In this document: positions 60,273 to 64,000 of the stretch, piece after piece
Layout: every line of letters starts with the position of its first letter
Position numbering within the stretch: position 1 is the stretch's first letter
Origin: Panulirus ornatus
Lineage: Eukaryota > Arthropoda > Malacostraca > Decapoda > Palinuridae
Assembly (NCBI RefSeq): GCF_036320965.1
Contig: NC_092234.1
Coordinates: 41,322,032 to 41,386,031, forward strand
Reading direction: 5' to 3'
Length of the DNA stretch: 64,000 nucleotides
Translations under genes and position numbers: made by a program
Notes under the pieces: generated by a model
Told to the model about the DNA's origin: nothing
The model's database searches: none
Seen by the model: the letters and a program-made list of their open reading frames with translations, nothing else

Positions 60273-63200
60273 TTTTCTTTTATACTTTGTCGCTGTCTCC
60301 CGCGTTTGCGAGGTAGTGCAAGGAAACAGACGAAAGAAATGGCCCAACCCCCCCCCCATACACATGTACATACATACGTCCACACACGCAAATATACATA
60401 CCTACACAGCTTTCCATGGCTTACCCCAGACGCTTCACATGCCCTGATTCAATCCACTGACAGCACGTCAACCCCGGTATACCACATCGCTCCAATTCAC
60501 TCTATTCCCTGCCCTCCTTTCACCCTCCTGCATGTCCAGGCCCCGATCACACAAAATCTTTCTCACTCCATCCTTCCACCTCCAATTTGGTCTCCCTCTT
60601 CTCCTCGTTCCCTCCACCTCCGACACATATATCCTCTTGGTCAATCTTTCCTCACTCATTCTCTCCATGTGCCCAAACCACTTCAAAACACCCTCTTCTG
60701 CTCTCTCAACCACGCTCTTTTTATTTCCACACATCTCTCTTACCCTTACGTTACTCACTCGATCAAACCACCTCACACCACACATTGTTCTCAAACATCT
60801 CATTTCCAGCACATCCATCCTCCTGCACACAACTCTATCCATAGCCCACGCCTCGCAACCATACAACATTGTTGGAACCACTATTCCTTCAAACATACCC
60901 ATTTTTGCTTTCCGAGATAATGTTCTCGACTTCCACACATTCTTCAAGGCCCCCAGAATTTTCGCCCCCTCCCCCACCCTATGATCCACTTCCGCTTCCA
61001 TGGTTCCATCCGCTGCCAGATCCACTCCCAGATATCTAAAACACTTCACTTCCTCCAGTTTTTCTCCATTCAAACTCACCTCCCAATTGACTTGACCCTC
61101 AACCCTACTGTACCTAATAACCTTGCTCTTATTCACATTTACTCTTAACTTTCTTCTTCCACACACTTTACCAAACTCAGTCACCAGCTTCTGCAGTTTC
61201 TCACATGAATCAGCCACCAGCGCTGTATCATCAGCAAACAACAACTGACTCACTTCCCAAGCTCTCTCATCCCCAACAGACTTCATACTTGCCCATCTTT
61301 CCAAAACTCTTGCATTTACCTCCCTAACAACCCCATCCATAAACAAATTAAACAACCATGGAGACATCACACACCCCTGCCGCAAACCTACATTCACTGA
61401 GAACCAATCACTTTCCTCTCTTCCTACACGTACACATGCCTTACATCCTCGATAAAAACTTTTCACTGCTTCTAACAACTTGCTTCCCACACCATATATT
61501 CTTAATACCTTCCACAGAGCATCTCTATCAACTCTATCATATGCCTTCTCCAGATCCATAAATGCTACATACAAATCCATTTGCTTTTCTAAGTATTTCT
61601 CACATACATTCTTCAAAGCAAACACCTGATCCACACATCCTCTACCACTTCTGAAACCGCACTGCTCTTCCCCAATCTGATGCTCTGTACATGCCTTCAC
61701 CCTCTCAATCAATACCCTCCCATATAATTTACCAGGAATACTCAACAAACTTATACCTCTGTAATTTGAGCACTCACTCTTATCCCCTTTGCCTTTGTAC
61801 AATGGCACTATGCACGCATTCCGCCAATCCTCAGGCACCTCACCATGAGTCATACATACATTAAATAACCTTACCAACCAGTCAACAATACAGTCACCCC
61901 CTTTTTTAATAAATTCCACTGCAATACCATCCAAACCTGCTGCCTTGCCGGCTTTCATCTTCCGCAAAGCTTTTACTACCTCTTCTCTGTTTACCAAATC
62001 ATTTTCCCTAACCCTCTCACTTTGCACACCACCTCGACCAAAACACCCTATATCTGCCACTCTGTCATCAGACACATTCAACAAACCTTCAAAATACTCA
62101 TTCCATCTCCTTCTCACATCACCACTACTTGTTATCACCTCCCCATTTACGCCCTTCACTGAAGTTCCCATTTGCTCCCTTGTCTTACGCACCCTATTTA
62201 CCTCCTTCCAGAACATCTTTTTATTCTCCCTAAAATTTACTGATAGTCTCTCACCCCAACTCTCATTTGCCCTTTTTTTCACCTCTTGCACCTTTCTCTT
62301 GACCTCCTGTCTCTTTCTTTTATACTTCTCCCACTCAATTGCATTTTTTCCCTGCAAAAATCGTCCAAATGCCTCTCTCTTCTCTTTCACTAATACTCTT
62401 ACTTCTTCATCCCACCACTCACTACCCTTTCTAAACAGCCCACCTCCCACTCTTCTCATGCCACAAGCATCTTTTGCGCAATCCATCACTGATTCCCTAA
62501 ATACATCCCATTCCTCCCCCACTCCCCTTACTTCCATTGTTCTCACCTTTTTCCATTCTGTACACAGTCTCTCCTGGTACTTCCCCACACAGGTCTCCTT
62601 CCCAAGCTCACTTACTTTCACCACCTTCTTCACCCCAACATTCACTCCTCTTTTCTGAAAACCCATACTAATCTTCACCTTAGCCTCCACAAGATAATGA
62701 TCAGACATCCCTCCAGTTGCACCTCTCAGCACATTAACATCCAAAAGTCTCTCTTTCGCACGCCTGTCAATTAACACGTAATCCAATAACGCTCTCTGGC
62801 CATCTCTCCTACTTACATAAGTATACTTATGTATATCTCGCTTTTTAAACCAGGTATTCCCAATCATCAGTCCTTTTTCAGCACATAAATCTACAAGCTC
62901 TTCACCATTTCCATTTACAACACTGAACACCCCATGCATACCAATTATTCCCTCAACTGCCACATTACTCACCTTTGCATTCAAATCACCCATCACTATA
63001 ACCCGGTCTCGTGCATCAAAACCGCTAACACACTCATTCAGCTGCTCCCAAAACACTTGCCTCTCATGATCTTTCTTCTCATGCCCAGGTGCATATGCAC
63101 CAATAATCACCCACCTCTCTCCATCAACTTTCAATTTTACCCATATTAATCGAAATTTACTTTCTTACATTCTATCACATACTCCCACAACTCCTGTTTC

Positions 63201-63370
63201 AGGAGTATTGCTACTCCTTCCCTTGCTCTTGTCCTCTCACTAACCCCTGACTTCACTCCCCAGACATTTCCAAACCACTCTTCCCCTTTACCCTTGAGCT
63301 TCGTTTCACTCAGAGCCAAAACATCCAGGTTCCTTTCCTCAAACATACTACCTATCTCTCCTTTTTTCAC
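60270..63370 (-). mobile_element. RTE copy, S type, nearly full length
   Basis: Minus-strand copy of about 3.1 kb that lacks only the leader and the first 20 or so codons. The 5' truncation at 63370 sits in GATGTGAAAAAAGG and abuts a short (TA)n. A single 1-nt loss in the endonuclease (KVNSRLIW becomes KVNFD then stop, near 63155) is the only frame break seen. Confidence 0.95.
60468..63134 (-). pseudogene. RTE endonuclease-RT ORF, 888 codons, longest in the window
   Basis: Open from MKVDGERWVIIGAYAPG to the natural stop. It contains endonuclease VMGDLNAKVS, LLDYVLIDRRAKERLL and GMSDHYLVEAKVK, then linker, RT motifs A (MDLEKAYDRVDRDALW), B (GLRQGCVMSPWLF) and C (LLFADDTALVAD), and the full C-terminal region. 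The N-terminal endonuclease blocks (LALSETKLKG, catalytic Glu) are in the shifted frame 63146-63487. All RT catalytic residues are present, so the copy looks recently inserted but should make no complete endonuclease. Confidence 0.93.
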
Positions 63371-63511
63371 ATATATATATATATAGCTGTGTAGGTATGT
63401 ATATTTGCGTGTGTGGACATATGTATATACGTGTATGGGGGTGGGTTGGGCCATTTCTTTCGTCTGTTTCCTTGCGCTACCTCGCAAATGCGGGAGACAG
63501 CGACAAAAATA

Positions 63512-63520
<9 letters not shown>
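63371..63520 (+). mobile_element. Isolated S-type RTE 3'UTR end
   Basis: A short (TA)n (63371-63383) followed by the last 140 bp of an S-type RTE on the plus strand: AGCTGTGTAGGTATG, GGGTTGGGCCATTTCTTTCG, hairpin GCGCTACCTCGC..GCGGGAGACAGCG and A-rich tail. It is the extreme 5' truncation of a young copy or the remains of the target of the 60270-63370 insertion. Confidence 0.88.

Positions 63521-63592
<72 letters not shown>
63521..63592. repeat. (TA)n array
   Basis: About 36 TA units between an RTE 3' end and the 5'-truncated next RTE, both on the plus strand. Confidence 0.97.
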
Positions 63593-63595
<3 letters not shown>

Positions 63596-63599
<4 letters not shown>

Positions 63600-64000
63600 T
63601 GTTTGCTGATGATACAGCGCTGGTGGCTGATTCATGTGAGAAACTGCAGAAGCTGGTGACAGAGTTTGGTAAAGTGTGTGAAAGAAGAAAGTTAAGAGTA
63701 AATGTGAATAAGAGCAAGGTTATTAGGTACAGTAGGGTTGAGGGTCAAGTCAATTGGGAGGTAAGTTTGAATGGAGCAAAACTGGAGGAAGTAAAGTGTT
63801 TTAGATATCTGGGAGTGGATCTGGCAGCGGATGGAACCATGGAAGCGGAAGTGGATCATAGGGTGGGGGAGGGGGCGAAAATCCTGGGAGCCTTGAAGAA
63901 TGTGTGGAAGTCGAGAACATTATCTTGGAAAGCAAAAATGGGTATGTTTGAAGGAATAGTGGTTCCAACAATGTTGTATGGTTGCGAGGCGTGGGCCATG
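63596..64000 (+). mobile_element. RTE copy, 5' truncated at motif C, running off the window
   Basis: The frame starting at 63599 is open to the window end: LFADDTALVADSCEKLQKL, VNKSKVIRYSRVEG, FRYLGVDLAADGTMEAEV, MGMFEGIVVPTMLYGCEAW. It has no upstream Met, so it is easily missed. Variant SLNGAKLEEV. The 3' part lies outside. Confidence 0.93.

Overview
The window is animal nuclear DNA made almost entirely of transposable elements. The only host-gene evidence is three open immunoglobulin-domain exons and one decayed relative on the minus strand (46361-48402). Their Dscam-type sequence, symmetrical phase-1 boundaries, (TA)n-rich background and the mix of RTE, CR1-like, I-like and Tigger elements fit an arthropod. 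A decapod crustacean is my best guess, by inference only. No rRNA gene, tRNA gene, CRISPR array or bacterial operon was seen.

The dominant component is one RTE-clade non-LTR retrotransposon family. Its single ORF of about 997 codons encodes, in order, an apurinic-type endonuclease, a reverse transcriptase with an FADD active site, and a C-terminal region (LYGCEAW, WFGHMERM, RGRPNWRW). I count more than 25 copies or fragments on both strands. They range from heavily decayed (24.9-28.1 kb, 32.4-34.8 kb) to one broken by a single stop codon (42309-45302). Two 3'UTR forms exist: long (L, about 420 nt) and short (S, about 190 nt). Both end in a GC-rich hairpin followed by (TA)n. A family of about 240-bp short elements, called short RTE-end elements here (7 copies), shares the RTE 5' leader and a version of the RTE 3' hairpin. 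It looks like an internally deleted RTE derivative that carries both ends.

Layout. 0-1 kb: RTE fragments and a short element. 1-2.4 kb: decayed I-like LINE. 2.4-7.7 kb: three decayed CR1-like LINE copies, the first interrupted by a Tigger DNA transposon (2924-3979) with TIRs and a TA duplication. 7.7-10.9 kb: short element plus minus-strand RTE copy A. 10.55-24.02 kb: a near-identical tandem duplication (units 6728 and 6741 bp) whose breakpoints lie inside co-oriented RTE copies. 24.4-24.9 kb: the 3' end of the I-like LINE that RTE copy E split. 24.9-37.7 kb: mosaic of old and younger RTE copies. 37.7-45.6 kb: young S-type RTE copies separated by long (TA)n arrays. 45.6-46.2 kb: tRNA-derived SINE and an old RTE tail. 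46.3-48.4 kb: Ig cassettes. 48.4-49.8 kb: nothing recognised. 49.8-52.2 kb: decayed CR1-like, I-like, SINE and RTE pieces. 52.2-64 kb: short elements, (TA)n arrays and RTE copies, including one with a twin-priming 5' inversion and one 888-aa open frame.

The elements interact structurally. RTE and short-element copies end in (TA)n and repeatedly sit in (TA)n or in TA/TG-rich RTE 3'UTRs, so each insertion appears to supply targets for the next. Recombination between RTE copies then duplicated about 6.7 kb. Family assignments come from motifs read by eye, and boundaries of decayed elements are good to roughly 10-50 bp.
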